From the NCBI GenBank assembly GCA_022843925.1, contig JALHMS010000015.1, positions 63,167-127,166 on the forward strand: 64,000 nt of DNA, given 5' to 3'. Positions 28,810 to 38,158 of this stretch are shown here, piece by piece (positions within the stretch are counted from its first letter, which is position 1; each line of letters starts with the position of its first letter). The DNA comes from Burkholderiales bacterium. Its GTDB lineage: Bacteria > Pseudomonadota > Gammaproteobacteria > Burkholderiales > Ga0077523. The notes under the pieces are model-generated. The model was not told the origin of the DNA. It did not search any database and saw nothing but the letters and a program-made list of their open reading frames with translations. The position numbers and the translations under genes were made by a program.

Positions 28810-28896
28810 CTCAAGCGATGGGACGCGGCACCGTTATCTCCTCCCGGGCGCGCATGCTTTGCGGTGTGGGCGGGCCGCGAACCGAGGAGAACGAAC

Positions 28897-29877
28897 TTGC
28901 AGACGACGGTAGACACCGGGACGGCCCGGGTGATCGAGCCCTTCGCCCCGCCCCTCCTGGCGCCGGACGACGAGTGGAAACTTTCCGACCTGTTCCTCAA
29001 CTGGCACCGCCTCGCCCAGGGCGGTGATCTCGTGCTGCCCATCTCGCCTCTGGCGATCCGGCTGATCACCGTGGACCCCGACGATGCCGCCGCCCCCGCC
29101 CAGGTCGTCGAGATCATCGAGAGCGACCCCATCCTCACGGCCCGCATCCTCGGCCTGGCGAATGCCGCGGTCTTCGCCGGTTCCGGACGACCGATCCTCG
29201 ACATCCGTACCGCGGTGATGCGTCTCGGGCTCCAGACCGCGTTGCGAGTGGCCCTCGCCCAGCTCGCCGCCATCTGGATGCGCAAGTCGACCACGATGCC
29301 CGACCGCCGCCTGCTGCGCGGCCTGTGGCACGAGTACCTCCGCACGGCCTTCTGCGCCCACGAGATGGCGCGGGCGCTGCACCTCGAGGGTGGCGTGCCC
29401 GGGATGGCGTACGCCGGCGGTCTGCTCCACGACGTCGGCACCCTCGCGCTCTGCAGCGCGCTGCCGGAACCCATGACCCGATTCATCCGCGCCGGCATGT
29501 GCAAGGGCACACCGCTCTACCGCGAGTTCGTCGAGGCGCACACCTGCCTCGGCGAGGAACTCCTCATCTCCTGTGGCGCGCCGGCCGAGCTGGCCGAGGC
29601 GGCACGGCGGCACCACGATGGCCTCGCCCTCGACGCCGCCGTCTCCACGCTGCTGGTGCTGCTGGCGGACCACCTGCACGACGCAGTCCTTGCGCACGCC
29701 GCCAGCACCGCGATGCCGCTTCCCGACGATCTGCCCGCCACATGCTTCGACGCACCGACCCGCGCGGTGAGCGACACGGTGGAAAGCCTGGGCCTCGACA
29801 TGCAGCTCGACGACATCGTGGTCGCGGTCGCCCGCGATCTGGAGCGGATCGACGCGCTGGCCGGGGACTTCCTCTAG
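28897..29877 (+). CDS. HDOD-domain signalling protein
   Basis: The start is placed at TTG 28897 because GAGGAG lies at 28884-28889; the protein is then 326 aa. The HDOD domain spans about 40-250 and includes LPISPLAIRLITVDPDD, IIESDPILTARILGLAN and GGLLHDVGTLAL. The HD pair is present, but further phosphohydrolase ligands look incomplete, as usual for HDOD proteins. Such proteins act in cyclic-di-GMP or two-component signalling networks, often with no catalysis. No partner kinase or GGDEF gene is next to it. Confidence 0.8.
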   Translation: MQTTVDTGTARVIEPFAPPLLAPDDEWKLSDLFLNWHRLAQGGDLVLPISPLAIRLITVDPDDAAAPAQVVEIIESDPILTARILGLANAAVFAGSGRPILDIRTAVMRLGLQTALRVALAQLAAIWMRKSTTMPDRRLLRGLWHEYLRTAFCAHEMARALHLEGGVPGMAYAGGLLHDVGTLALCSALPEPMTRFIRAGMCKGTPLYREFVEAHTCLGEELLISCGAPAELAEAARRHHDGLALDAAVSTLLVLLADHLHDAVLAHAASTAMPLPDDLPATCFDAPTRAVSDTVESLGLDMQLDDIVVAVARDLERIDALAGDFL

Positions 29878-29952
29878 GGAGCCTCTGCACGGCCCGCGCT
29901 GATCGCGTTGCTCTCGGAATCGATGGGTGGCAGGGCGCTAGAGAGACTCTGA

Positions 29953-30408
<456 letters not shown>

Positions 30409-30434
30409 AGCGTCGTCGCCGCACGCCCATCAAG

Positions 30435-31550
30435 ATGTCCACTCAGATGTCCACCCCGATGTCCACCCGGAAAGACACCCCCTTCGCACGACTGCGCGAG
30501 ATCGGCCAGAGCATCTGGCTCGACAACCTCTCCCGCGGTTTCATCCAGAGCGGCGAGCTCGCCCGCATGGTGAGCGCCGGCGAAGCCACCGGCATCACCA
30601 CCAACCCCGCCATCTTCCGCAACGCCATCGCCAACGGCGACGCCTATCGCGCTGCGCTCGACGCGCTGCGTACCGCCGAGCCGGATGCCGAGCGCCGCTA
30701 CGAGCGCCTCGCCGTCGGCGACGTCCAGGCGGCGTGCGACGTGATGCGGGGCGTGTTCGATGCGACCCGCGGCGACGATGGCTTCGTGAGTCTGGAAGTG
30801 TCGCCGCGCCTCGCGGCGGACGCCGCCGGGACCCTCGCCGCGGCGCGCCGCCTGAAGGCCGAAGTCGCCCGCGACAACGTCCTCATCAAGATTCCCGGCA
30901 CACCCGAGGGCGCACAGGCCTTCGAGGACTGCATCGCCGAAGGCATCAGCGTGAACATCACGCTCCTCTTCTCGCTCCCGCAGATGGATCGCATCTTCGC
31001 GGCCTACCAGCGCGGGCTCGAGCGTCTGCGGGCATCAGGCGGTGACGTCTCCCGCCCGAAGGCCGTCGCGAGCTTCTTCATGAGCCGGATCGATTCGCTG
31101 GTCGACAAACGGCTCGACGCCATCGGGACACCGGAAGCCCTCGCGCTTCGCGGCAAGGCTGCAGTGGCCATCGGCAAGATCGCCTATCAGCGCTATGTCG
31201 AAGCGTTCGGTGTCCCGTTCGCCGGCCTGCGAGCCGCGGGCGCCCGCCCGCAGTACCTGCTCTGGGCGAGCACGAGCACCAAGAATCCGTCGTACCCCGA
31301 TCTCCTGTACGTGGAGCCGCTCGTGGGGCCCGAGACCATCAACACGCTGCCCGACGCGACGCTCGCGGCGCTGCGCGATCACGGCAATCCCTTGCTTTCG
31401 ATCAGCGACGGCGTGGACGACGCGAAGGTCGTCCTCGCAGACCTGCGGGCGCTGGGTATCGACCCCGTGGCCGTGGGCGAGCAGCTGCAGACCGAAGGCC
31501 TGAAGCTCTTCGACGACGCGTACGCAGCGCTGCTCGACGCCGTGAAGTAA
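30435..31550 (+). CDS. tal: Transaldolase
   Basis: The 371-aa protein is a long-type transaldolase. SIWLDNLSRGFIQSGEL near the N-terminus, GITTNPAIF, and NVLIKIPGT with the Schiff-base Lys152 are conserved. NITLLFS and WASTSTKNPSYPD also match. It exchanges dihydroxyacetone units in the non-oxidative pentose phosphate pathway. The first 12 residues come from three near-identical 12-base repeats, each with an ATG, so the true start among MSTQ, MSTP and MSTR is unclear. No good ribosome binding site precedes the first ATG. It lies 26 bases after the PII gene. Confidence 0.94.
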   Translation: MSTQMSTPMSTRKDTPFARLREIGQSIWLDNLSRGFIQSGELARMVSAGEATGITTNPAIFRNAIANGDAYRAALDALRTAEPDAERRYERLAVGDVQAACDVMRGVFDATRGDDGFVSLEVSPRLAADAAGTLAAARRLKAEVARDNVLIKIPGTPEGAQAFEDCIAEGISVNITLLFSLPQMDRIFAAYQRGLERLRASGGDVSRPKAVASFFMSRIDSLVDKRLDAIGTPEALALRGKAAVAIGKIAYQRYVEAFGVPFAGLRAAGARPQYLLWASTSTKNPSYPDLLYVEPLVGPETINTLPDATLAALRDHGNPLLSISDGVDDAKVVLADLRALGIDPVAVGEQLQTEGLKLFDDAYAALLDAVK

Positions 31551-31634
31551 CGGCGCCGGGATGTCCTGCCAGTCAGCATTCCGCCACGGCGCGTTCGGGC
31601 GCCGTGCGCGTTTCTGCGTCCTCGCATCGAAGGC

Positions 31635-32681
31635 ATGAACCGACCCGATCTCGTCCGCCAGACCGATCGCGGGCTCTACTGCGAAGCCGGCGACTTCTAC
31701 GTCGACCCCTGGCGCCCCGTCGACCGGGCCGTCATCACCCATGCCCACGCCGACCACGCGCGCCGCGGTCACGTGCGATACCTCGCCAACTCTGCGAGCG
31801 AGCAGGTGCTCAAGCGACGACTGGGCGACGTGAGCCTCCAGTGCGCCGCATACGGCGAACCGGTGATGATCAACGGCGTGCGAGTCTCATTGCATCCGGC
31901 CGGACACGTGCTGGGTTCCGCCCAGGTGCGCATCGAGCACCGCGGCGAGGTCTGGGCGCTCTCCGGCGACTACAAGGTGGGGCCCGATCCGACGTGTGCG
32001 CCCTTCGAGCCGGTGCGGGCCCACGTGTTCGTGACGGAGTCGACCTTCGGCCTGCCGGTCTATCGCTGGCAGTCGCACGCGACGCTCTTCGCGGAGATCG
32101 ATGCCTGGTGGCGCGGCAATGCCGAGGCCGGACGCGCGAGCGTGGTGTACGCGTACTCGTTCGGGAAGGCCCAGCGCATCCTGGCAGGCGTCGATGCCGG
32201 CATCGGTCCGATCGTCTGCCACGGTGCCGTGCAGACGCTGAACGAAGCGTATCGATCGTCGGGCGTGCCGCTGCCCGCCACGCAACTGGTCTCGGAGATC
32301 GCGGACAAGGCATCGTTACGCCGGGCGTTGGTGATCGCACCGCCATCAGCCCAGGGGACGTCGTGGCTAGGGCGTTTCGGGGATGCCGGCGATGCGTTCG
32401 CGTCGGGCTGGATGCAGCTCCGCGGCGCGCGGCGGCGGCGCTCGGTGGATCGGGGTTTCGTGCTGTCGGACCACGCCGACTGGCCCGGGCTGCAGCAGGC
32501 GATCGCCGCGACCGGCGCCAACCGCGTGTTCGTGACCCACGGCTACGTGCCGGTGATGGTCCGCTGGCTGGCGTCGCAGGGCTACGACGCGCAGGCGTTC
32601 GACACGGAGTACGGGGGCGAGGACGACTCTGACGAGACTCCGCAGGGGGTGGTCGGCAGCGAGCCGCCCGGCGCCCCCTGA
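31635..32681 (+). CDS. Ligase-associated DNA damage response exonuclease (metallo-beta-lactamase fold)
   Basis: The 348-aa enzyme has HAHADH at residues 36-41, the metal-binding motif of metallo-beta-lactamase nucleases. SGDYK near 116 and SDHADW in the C-terminal half carry further ligands, as in the beta-CASP group. In many proteobacteria this gene sits beside the ATP-dependent ligase and the DEXH helicase. Here those partners are more than 10 kb away at 16934 and 18851, so the module is split. It follows transaldolase by 84 bases and may be co-transcribed. The stop lies 4 bases from the end of convergent livF. Confidence 0.9.
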   Translation: MNRPDLVRQTDRGLYCEAGDFYVDPWRPVDRAVITHAHADHARRGHVRYLANSASEQVLKRRLGDVSLQCAAYGEPVMINGVRVSLHPAGHVLGSAQVRIEHRGEVWALSGDYKVGPDPTCAPFEPVRAHVFVTESTFGLPVYRWQSHATLFAEIDAWWRGNAEAGRASVVYAYSFGKAQRILAGVDAGIGPIVCHGAVQTLNEAYRSSGVPLPATQLVSEIADKASLRRALVIAPPSAQGTSWLGRFGDAGDAFASGWMQLRGARRRRSVDRGFVLSDHADWPGLQQAIAATGANRVFVTHGYVPVMVRWLASQGYDAQAFDTEYGGEDDSDETPQGVVGSEPPGAP

Positions 32682-32685
32682 CGCA

Positions 32686-33381
32686 TCACACCTCCAGCCA
32701 CTCCTTCCGCACCGCCTCGTTCGCGCGGAGATCATCGGGCGTGCCTTCGAACACGATCTGCCCGTGGCCCATCACGTACACGCGCTGCGAGATGCGCAGG
32801 GCGATCGTGAGCTTCTGCTCCACGAGCAGGATGGAGATCCCGCGCTTGGCGATCTCGTCGAAGAGGTTCGCGACCTGGTCGACGATCTTCGGCGCGAGAC
32901 CTTCGGTGGGCTCGTCGATCATCACGAGATCGGGGTCGCCCATCAGCGTGCGGCAGAGCGTGAGCATCTGCTGCTCGCCGCCGGACATCACGCCCGCGGG
33001 CGCTTCGGCGCGCTCGCGCAGGCGCGGGAAGATGTTGAACATGTCCTCCATGCTCCAGCGACCGGATTCCTTGCGGCCCTTCTGGCCCAGGAGGAGGTTC
33101 TGACGCACTGTGAGCGAGGGGAAGATGTCGCGGTTCTCGGGCACGTAGCCCAGGCCCTTGCGCGCCACCATGTAGGCCTTGTTCCCCATCAGCTCCTCGC
33201 CCTTGAACTGGACCGAGCCGCTGGACTGGACCTGACCCATGATCGCCTTGATCGTGGTCGACCGGCCGACGCCGTTGCGACCCAGCAGGCTCACGATCTC
33301 GCCCTGGCGGACGGACAGGTGCACCCCGTGGAGGATGTGGCTCTTGCCGTAGTAGGCGTGGAGATCCTTGACTTCGAGCAT
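32686..33381 (-). CDS. livF: Branched-chain amino acid ABC transporter ATP-binding protein LivF
   Basis: The 231-aa protein has the LivF plan: a signature MSGGEQQML, Walker B LVMIDEPTEGL and the H-loop region. Walker A reads GRNGVGRST, with Arg40 in place of the usual Lys. The neighbouring LivG has a normal lysine. LivF and LivG form the ATPase dimer of the liv importer on the inner membrane face. One base separates its start from the livG stop. A reduced ATP hydrolysis role is possible but unproven; arginine may also be tolerated in this subgroup. Confidence 0.92.
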   Translation of the reverse strand: MLEVKDLHAYYGKSHILHGVHLSVRQGEIVSLLGRNGVGRSTTIKAIMGQVQSSGSVQFKGEELMGNKAYMVARKGLGYVPENRDIFPSLTVRQNLLLGQKGRKESGRWSMEDMFNIFPRLRERAEAPAGVMSGGEQQMLTLCRTLMGDPDLVMIDEPTEGLAPKIVDQVANLFDEIAKRGISILLVEQKLTIALRISQRVYVMGHGQIVFEGTPDDLRANEAVRKEWLEV

Positions 33382-33382
33382 G

Positions 33383-34132
33383 TCAGTGTTGCTCCGTCCC
33401 GAGGTAGGCTTCCTGCACGGCCTTGTTGCCGCGGATCTCCTGCGGGGTGCCGGTGGCGATGACCTGCCCGTACACCAGCACCGAGATGCGATCCGCGAGG
33501 CCGAAGACCACGCTCATGTCGTGTTCCACCATCACGAGCGTCTTGCCCACCGTCACGCTGCGGATCAGCGCGACCGCATCGGCGGTTTCGGTGTTGCTCA
33601 TGCCTGCCGTGGGTTCGTCGAGCAGGATCACGTCGGCCCCGCCCGCGATGGTCACGCCGATCTCGAGTGCCCGCTGCTCGGCATACGAGAGCACGCCCGC
33701 CGGCGTGTCGCGACGCTTGCCGAGGTTGATCTGCTGCACCAGTTCGTCGCAGCGTTCCGTGACGTCGCGGAGACCGCCGACGCGCTGCCAGAACGAATAG
33801 CGGTAGCCGGTGGCCCACAGCACGGCGCAGCGGATGTTCTCGAAGACCGACAGCTTCGGGAAGATGTTGGTGATCTGGAAGCTGCGGGCGAGGCCGCGGC
33901 GGCTGATGTCCTGGGGCGGCAGACCGGTGATCTCGCGATCGTTCAGCGAGATCGTGCCGGACGTCACGGGGAAGCGGCCGCTGATCAGGTTGAAGAGGGT
34001 CGACTTCCCGGCGCCGTTCGGGCCGATCACCGCGTGGCGTTCGCCCTTCTCGATGGCAAGGTTCACACCGTTGATGATCGCGGTCTTGCCGAAGCTCTTG
34101 CGGACGTCGCGCAGTTCGAGGGCGGCGGGCAT
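33383..34132 (-). CDS. livG: Branched-chain amino acid ABC transporter ATP-binding protein LivG
   Basis: A 249-aa ATPase with Walker A GPNGAGKST at 37-45, signature LSYAEQRALEIG, and Walker B VILLDEPTAGM. This is the LivG/BraF pattern with the long insert before the signature. It pairs with LivF to power uptake through LivH and LivM. Its start lies 1 base from the livM stop. The signature LSYAEQ differs from canonical LSGGQ but is normal for LivG proteins. Confidence 0.94.
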   Translation of the reverse strand: MPAALELRDVRKSFGKTAIINGVNLAIEKGERHAVIGPNGAGKSTLFNLISGRFPVTSGTISLNDREITGLPPQDISRRGLARSFQITNIFPKLSVFENIRCAVLWATGYRYSFWQRVGGLRDVTERCDELVQQINLGKRRDTPAGVLSYAEQRALEIGVTIAGGADVILLDEPTAGMSNTETADAVALIRSVTVGKTLVMVEHDMSVVFGLADRISVLVYGQVIATGTPQEIRGNKAVQEAYLGTEQH

Positions 34133-34133
34133 C

Positions 34134-35399
34134 TCAGGCTCCCCGTTTTGCGTTGATGGCGATCGTTACCTGCTGCCAGCTCGCCCGCACCAGGCGGGAG
34201 GCGCCCCAGAGGAGCGCGGCACCCACGGCCATCGTGGCGAGGGAGCCGATCCAGGGGCCGGCATTGGCGGCGTCGAAGGTGAGGCCGAAGAGATTCATCA
34301 CCGTGCCGGACTGCTCCTTCTTGGTCTCGACCTGGTAGATCATTTCGATCAGCGCGATCAGCCCCGCCAGGACCACGAGCGACGCGGCACCGGCGGCGAT
34401 GTACGACGGCACCAGACGTTTCAACTGCCCGACGTCCCAGGCCGGCTTGTGCATCGCCAGCAGGCTTGCGATGCCGCCCGGCGCGAACAGGATCATCACC
34501 AGGAAGAAGAGGCCGAAGTACAGCAGCCATGCGAGGGTGTAGTTCGACAGCGCCGATTGCAGGTACGTGACGAGCACGGCGCCGATGATCGGGCCGAAGA
34601 AGTGACCCACGCCGCCGATGAACGACATCAGCAACACGTTCCCCGAAGCCACGACGCCCAGGCTCTCGGCCGTCACCAATTCGTAGTTGATCACCGCGAG
34701 TCCGCCCGCGATGCCGGCGAAGAACGACGACAGGATCAGCATCGTGTAGCGCACGCGGGTCGGGTTGTAGCCGACGAAGCGGGCGCGCTCCGCGTTGTCG
34801 CGCACCGCGTTGGCCATCCGGCCGAGCGGTGTCTGCGTCAGCGCGAACATGGCGATCATGCACACGAAGCACCAGCCGGCGATGAGGTAGTAGACCTGCC
34901 GGCCCTGGCCGTAGGTGATGCCCATGACGGCCTCGCCGACCACGCGGTCGGTGGAGATGCCGCCTTCGCCGCCGAAGAAGCTCGGGAACATCAGCGAGCA
35001 GGCCGCGACCATCTCGGCGATGCCGAGGGAGATCATCGCGAACGGCGTACCGGAGTGCTTGGTCGTCACGTAGCCGAACACCACGCCGAAGGCGAGACCT
35101 GCAACGCCACCCACCAGCGGCAGGAACGTGACGGGCAGCCCCAGATTGCCGGCACCGATCATGTTGAGCGCGTGCGCCGAGAAGAAGGCACCGAGGCCGA
35201 AGTACACCGCGTGCCCGAACGACAGCATGCCGGTCTGACCCAGAAGCATGTTGTAGGAGAGCGCGAAGATCACCGCGATGCCCATCTGCGACAGCATCGA
35301 GATGGCGAAGCTCTGCGTGAGCACGAGGGGCAGGGCGATCATCACCACGGCGGTGATGGCCCAGAGGGCGAGGCGTCGGATATGGAAGAAGGAGGTCAT
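34134..35399 (-). CDS. livM: Branched-chain amino acid ABC transporter permease LivM
   Basis: The 421-aa permease carries LivM hallmarks: LSYNMLLGQTGMLSFGHAVYFG near residue 45 and GYNPTRVRYTMLILSSFFAG near 235. About ten membrane helices span residues 10-330. A further tail of about 90 residues adds at least two hydrophobic segments (IAAGAASLVVLAGLIALIEM and WIGSLATMAVGAALLWGAS), longer than most family members. It forms the membrane channel with LivH. The gene lies 7 bases after the livH stop. Confidence 0.92.
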   Translation of the reverse strand: MTSFFHIRRLALWAITAVVMIALPLVLTQSFAISMLSQMGIAVIFALSYNMLLGQTGMLSFGHAVYFGLGAFFSAHALNMIGAGNLGLPVTFLPLVGGVAGLAFGVVFGYVTTKHSGTPFAMISLGIAEMVAACSLMFPSFFGGEGGISTDRVVGEAVMGITYGQGRQVYYLIAGWCFVCMIAMFALTQTPLGRMANAVRDNAERARFVGYNPTRVRYTMLILSSFFAGIAGGLAVINYELVTAESLGVVASGNVLLMSFIGGVGHFFGPIIGAVLVTYLQSALSNYTLAWLLYFGLFFLVMILFAPGGIASLLAMHKPAWDVGQLKRLVPSYIAAGAASLVVLAGLIALIEMIYQVETKKEQSGTVMNLFGLTFDAANAGPWIGSLATMAVGAALLWGASRLVRASWQQVTIAINAKRGA

Positions 35400-35406
35400 G
35401 GTCGTG

Positions 35407-36354
35407 TCAGCCTTCGCGGGTGCCCATGAGGCCCTTGGGTCGGACGATGAGCATGAGCACCATCAGGACGTACGGCAGGACGGGCGCCGCCTGGGCGATG
35501 GTCACCTTCCAGAGTTCGTACCAGGCCGATTCGGGATCGAGCTGGACGCCCATGCCTGTGAGGATCGACGCGAGCGAGTAGTCGAAGGCCACCGAGAAGG
35601 TCTGCACCGCGCCGATGATGAGCGACGCGATGAAGGCACCGGCGAGGGACCCCATGCCGCCGAAAACCACTACGACGAACACGATGGTGCCGACGCTCGC
35701 CGCCATGCCGGGTTCCGTCACGAACGCGTTGCCGCCGATGACACCCGCCAGCCCTGCGAGTGCCGCGCCGCCCGCGAACACCGTCATGAAGACGCGCGGC
35801 ACGTTGTGGCCGAGGGCCTCGACCATGTCGGGATGCGTGAGCGACGCCTGGATGATCAGGCCGATGCGGGTGCGGGTGAGGGCGAGGTACAGCGCCGCGA
35901 GCATCGCCACCGACACCAGCATCATGAAGACGCGGTAGGCAGGGTACTGCGTGGTGTAGATCGAGAAGGCCGAGAAATCGAGGATCGGCGGGATGCGGTA
36001 CTCCACCGGTGCCCGACCCCAGAGCAGGTGCACGAACTCCTCGATGATGTAGGCGAGGCCGAAGGTGAACAGCAGTTCGGCCACGTGACCGAACTTGTGC
36101 ACGGTCCGCAGTCCGTAACGCTCGGTGAGCGCACCGAGAAACGCCACGGCCGCCGGCGCGACGATCAGTGCCGGCCAGAAACCCAGGTACGTGCTGGTCT
36201 GATACGCGAAGTAGGCACCGAGCATGTAGAAGCTCGCATGCGCGAAATTGAGCACACCCATCATGCTGAAGATGAGCGTGAGACCCGAAGACAGCATGAA
36301 CAGCAGGAGCCCGTAGGACAGGCTGTTCAGCATCGTGACGAGAAAGAATTCCAC
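35407..36354 (-). CDS. livH: Branched-chain amino acid ABC transporter permease LivH
   Basis: The 315-aa permease has the LivH pattern, with NSLSYGLLLFMLSSGLTLIF at the N-terminus and MGVLNFAHASFYMLGAY. IGGNAFVTEPGMAASVGTIVF and FGGMGSLAGAFIASLIIG also match. About eight membrane segments are predicted. It leads the livHMGF block, which lies after a terminator-like hairpin downstream of livK. Confidence 0.93.
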   Translation of the reverse strand: MEFFLVTMLNSLSYGLLLFMLSSGLTLIFSMMGVLNFAHASFYMLGAYFAYQTSTYLGFWPALIVAPAAVAFLGALTERYGLRTVHKFGHVAELLFTFGLAYIIEEFVHLLWGRAPVEYRIPPILDFSAFSIYTTQYPAYRVFMMLVSVAMLAALYLALTRTRIGLIIQASLTHPDMVEALGHNVPRVFMTVFAGGAALAGLAGVIGGNAFVTEPGMAASVGTIVFVVVVFGGMGSLAGAFIASLIIGAVQTFSVAFDYSLASILTGMGVQLDPESAWYELWKVTIAQAAPVLPYVLMVLMLIVRPKGLMGTREG

Positions 36355-36388
36355 CTGTGACCCCGCGCAACCGACCCCGTCAAACGAA

Positions 36389-36412
36389 AGGGGCGTCCCG
36401 GGGGGCGCCCCT
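36389..36412 (-). terminator. Terminator-like hairpin between livK and livH
   Basis: On the minus strand AGGGGCG pairs with CGCCCCT around a GC-rich loop and is followed by TTTCGTTTG. This is the only hairpin in the window with a fair T-rich tail. It lies between the livK stop (36436) and the livH start (36354), so it should reduce read-through and favour higher levels of the binding protein. Confidence 0.65.
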
Positions 36413-36435
36413 CGCTACACCGACTCGTTCCGACC

Positions 36436-37701
36436 TCAGCCCTTCGGCCGCTGGAACTTGCAGGTCGTGGGCAGGACGGTGTCCTTGGCCTCGATCCGCG
36501 CGTCGGTCTTGAAGCCGAAGCCCGTCCGCTCGACATCGAATTTCACGTCCTTGCCGTTCGACTTGCTGAACGTGGACACGAAGATGGGCTGCACGAGTTG
36601 GTGGTTGTCGGCACGCATGTAGGCTTCGCCGGTGACCTGGTCGACTTTCATGTTTTCCATCGCGAGCGCCACCTTCGTCGGATCGGTCGACTTCGTCTGT
36701 TCCATGGACCGCGTCAGCATGTCGACGGCGGCCATGATGGAGGTCCAGTAGAAGTCGTCCTTTGCATCGGGGAAGCGTTTCCGGTAGCCGTTGACTTCAT
36801 CGGCCGTCCGGCTGCCGCCGATGTTAGAGTGGAACACCGTGACCTGCTTGAGGTGTCCGACGCCCGCCTCGCCGATCACGGGCGGGGTGCCGAGGCCGCC
36901 CGCGTAGTACGTGAAGAACTCGGCCGTGAGACCGGCTTCCTTCGACGCCTTGATGAGCAGCGCGATGTCGTTGCCCCAGTTGCCGCTCACCACCGCATCG
37001 GCACCGGAGGCCTTGATCTTCGCGATGTAGGGGGCGAAGTCCTTGACCTTGCCGAGCGGGTGGAGGTCGTCGCCGACGATCTCGATGTCGGCCCGCTTCT
37101 TCGTCAACATCGCCCGGGCGGCCTTGGCGACCGATTGGCCGAAGGCGTAGTCCTGATTGATCAGGTAGACCTTCTTGATGTCCTTCTGCTGGACCATGTA
37201 GTTGGTCATGGCCTGCATCTTCATGTCGACGTCCGCGTCGAAGCGGAAGTGGTAGAAGTTGCACTTGTCGTTCGTGAGGCTGGGGTCCACCGCGCCGTAG
37301 TTCATGTACAGCACGGTCTTCTCGGGCTCCCGGCTGTTGTGCTTCGCGAGGGCTTCGGTCAGGGCAATGGCCACGGCGGACCCGTTGCCCTGCATCATGT
37401 AGCGGATGCCCTGGTCGACCAGCTGCTTGAACACGAGCTGCGCTTCCTGCGGGCTCGTCTTCGTGTCGAACGGGATGACTTCCAGCTTCTGGCCGAGCAC
37501 GCCGCCCTTGGCATTGACGCGGTCCGCAGCGTACTGGAGGTGCCGGAGACCCACCTCACCCACGTTGGCGAAGGGGCCGGAGAGGCCTTCGAGGTAGGCG
37601 ATCTTGATGGTGCCCTCGGCGTGGGCGCCGAGGGAAAAGAGGGCGCTCGAAAATACGACAACGGCGCCCGCGATCGCGGTACGCGAGATCTTGCTCAGCA
37701 T
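36436..37701 (-). CDS. livK: Branched-chain amino acid-type ABC transporter substrate-binding protein LivK
   Basis: The 421-aa protein starts at 37701, after GGAGGAG on the minus strand. A signal peptide (about 1-28, ending SLGAHAE) precedes a periplasmic binding domain of the LivK/amide type (IKIAYLEGLSGPFANVGEVG). The family takes up branched-chain amino acids, amides, or aromatic acids, so the ligand is not fixed. It is the first gene of the livKHMGF cassette, and the only one upstream of the hairpin at 36389. The divergent acyl-CoA ligase gene at 38159 could hint at an organic acid ligand. Confidence 0.9.
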   Translation of the reverse strand: MLSKISRTAIAGAVVVFSSALFSLGAHAEGTIKIAYLEGLSGPFANVGEVGLRHLQYAADRVNAKGGVLGQKLEVIPFDTKTSPQEAQLVFKQLVDQGIRYMMQGNGSAVAIALTEALAKHNSREPEKTVLYMNYGAVDPSLTNDKCNFYHFRFDADVDMKMQAMTNYMVQQKDIKKVYLINQDYAFGQSVAKAARAMLTKKRADIEIVGDDLHPLGKVKDFAPYIAKIKASGADAVVSGNWGNDIALLIKASKEAGLTAEFFTYYAGGLGTPPVIGEAGVGHLKQVTVFHSNIGGSRTADEVNGYRKRFPDAKDDFYWTSIMAAVDMLTRSMEQTKSTDPTKVALAMENMKVDQVTGEAYMRADNHQLVQPIFVSTFSKSNGKDVKFDVERTGFGFKTDARIEAKDTVLPTTCKFQRPKG

Positions 37702-38158
37702 GCGTTTCTCCTCCAGTTCCGATGACGGGTGTCCGGATGTCCGGACCCCGGCCCAACGCCTCGGTGCCGTGCCGCGCTGACCACTTTCGCCCGGGCGCAT
37801 GCCGCCGGGTGGATGGGATGTCACGCGTCTGCCTTGCGGGCCTGCGCCGGGCCCTGCCCGCCATCATGCCCGCCACGGATTCCCCAGCGCGCGGTGCTCC
37901 ACGCGCTTCGTGAGCCGCGTGCCCATGATCGACGCCACATGGCCGCGCACTGTCCGCTCAATGCCCCGATGCCTCTCCGGAAGATCCCAGTTGTCGGGAT
38001 TTACCCTCCGAGGTCGGCGGATTCTGCCGTATCGCCCCCCCGATGTAAACGAGCCTCGCCGAGGGGCGAGCAGTCCCGTGCAACCCTCCGCAGGCGGGTC
38101 CGGTCCCGGGGTTCCGGGCTAGAATCGGGCGCCCGATCACCCCCAGGAGAAGCGGTCC
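37702..38158. other. Divergent intergenic region, 457 bases, no gene seen
   Basis: This region separates divergent livK and the acyl-CoA ligase gene and should hold both promoters. A TAGAAT at 38120-38125 is a candidate -10 for the ligase gene. No copy of the two repeat families was found, and short open frames here have no ribosome binding site or recognisable product. Confidence 0.5.
38120..38125 (+). promoter_or_regulatory. Possible -10 element for the acyl-CoA ligase gene
   Basis: TAGAAT lies 34 bases before the start at 38159. CCAGGAG at 38142-38148 is the matching ribosome binding site. A -35 is not clear. Confidence 0.4.
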
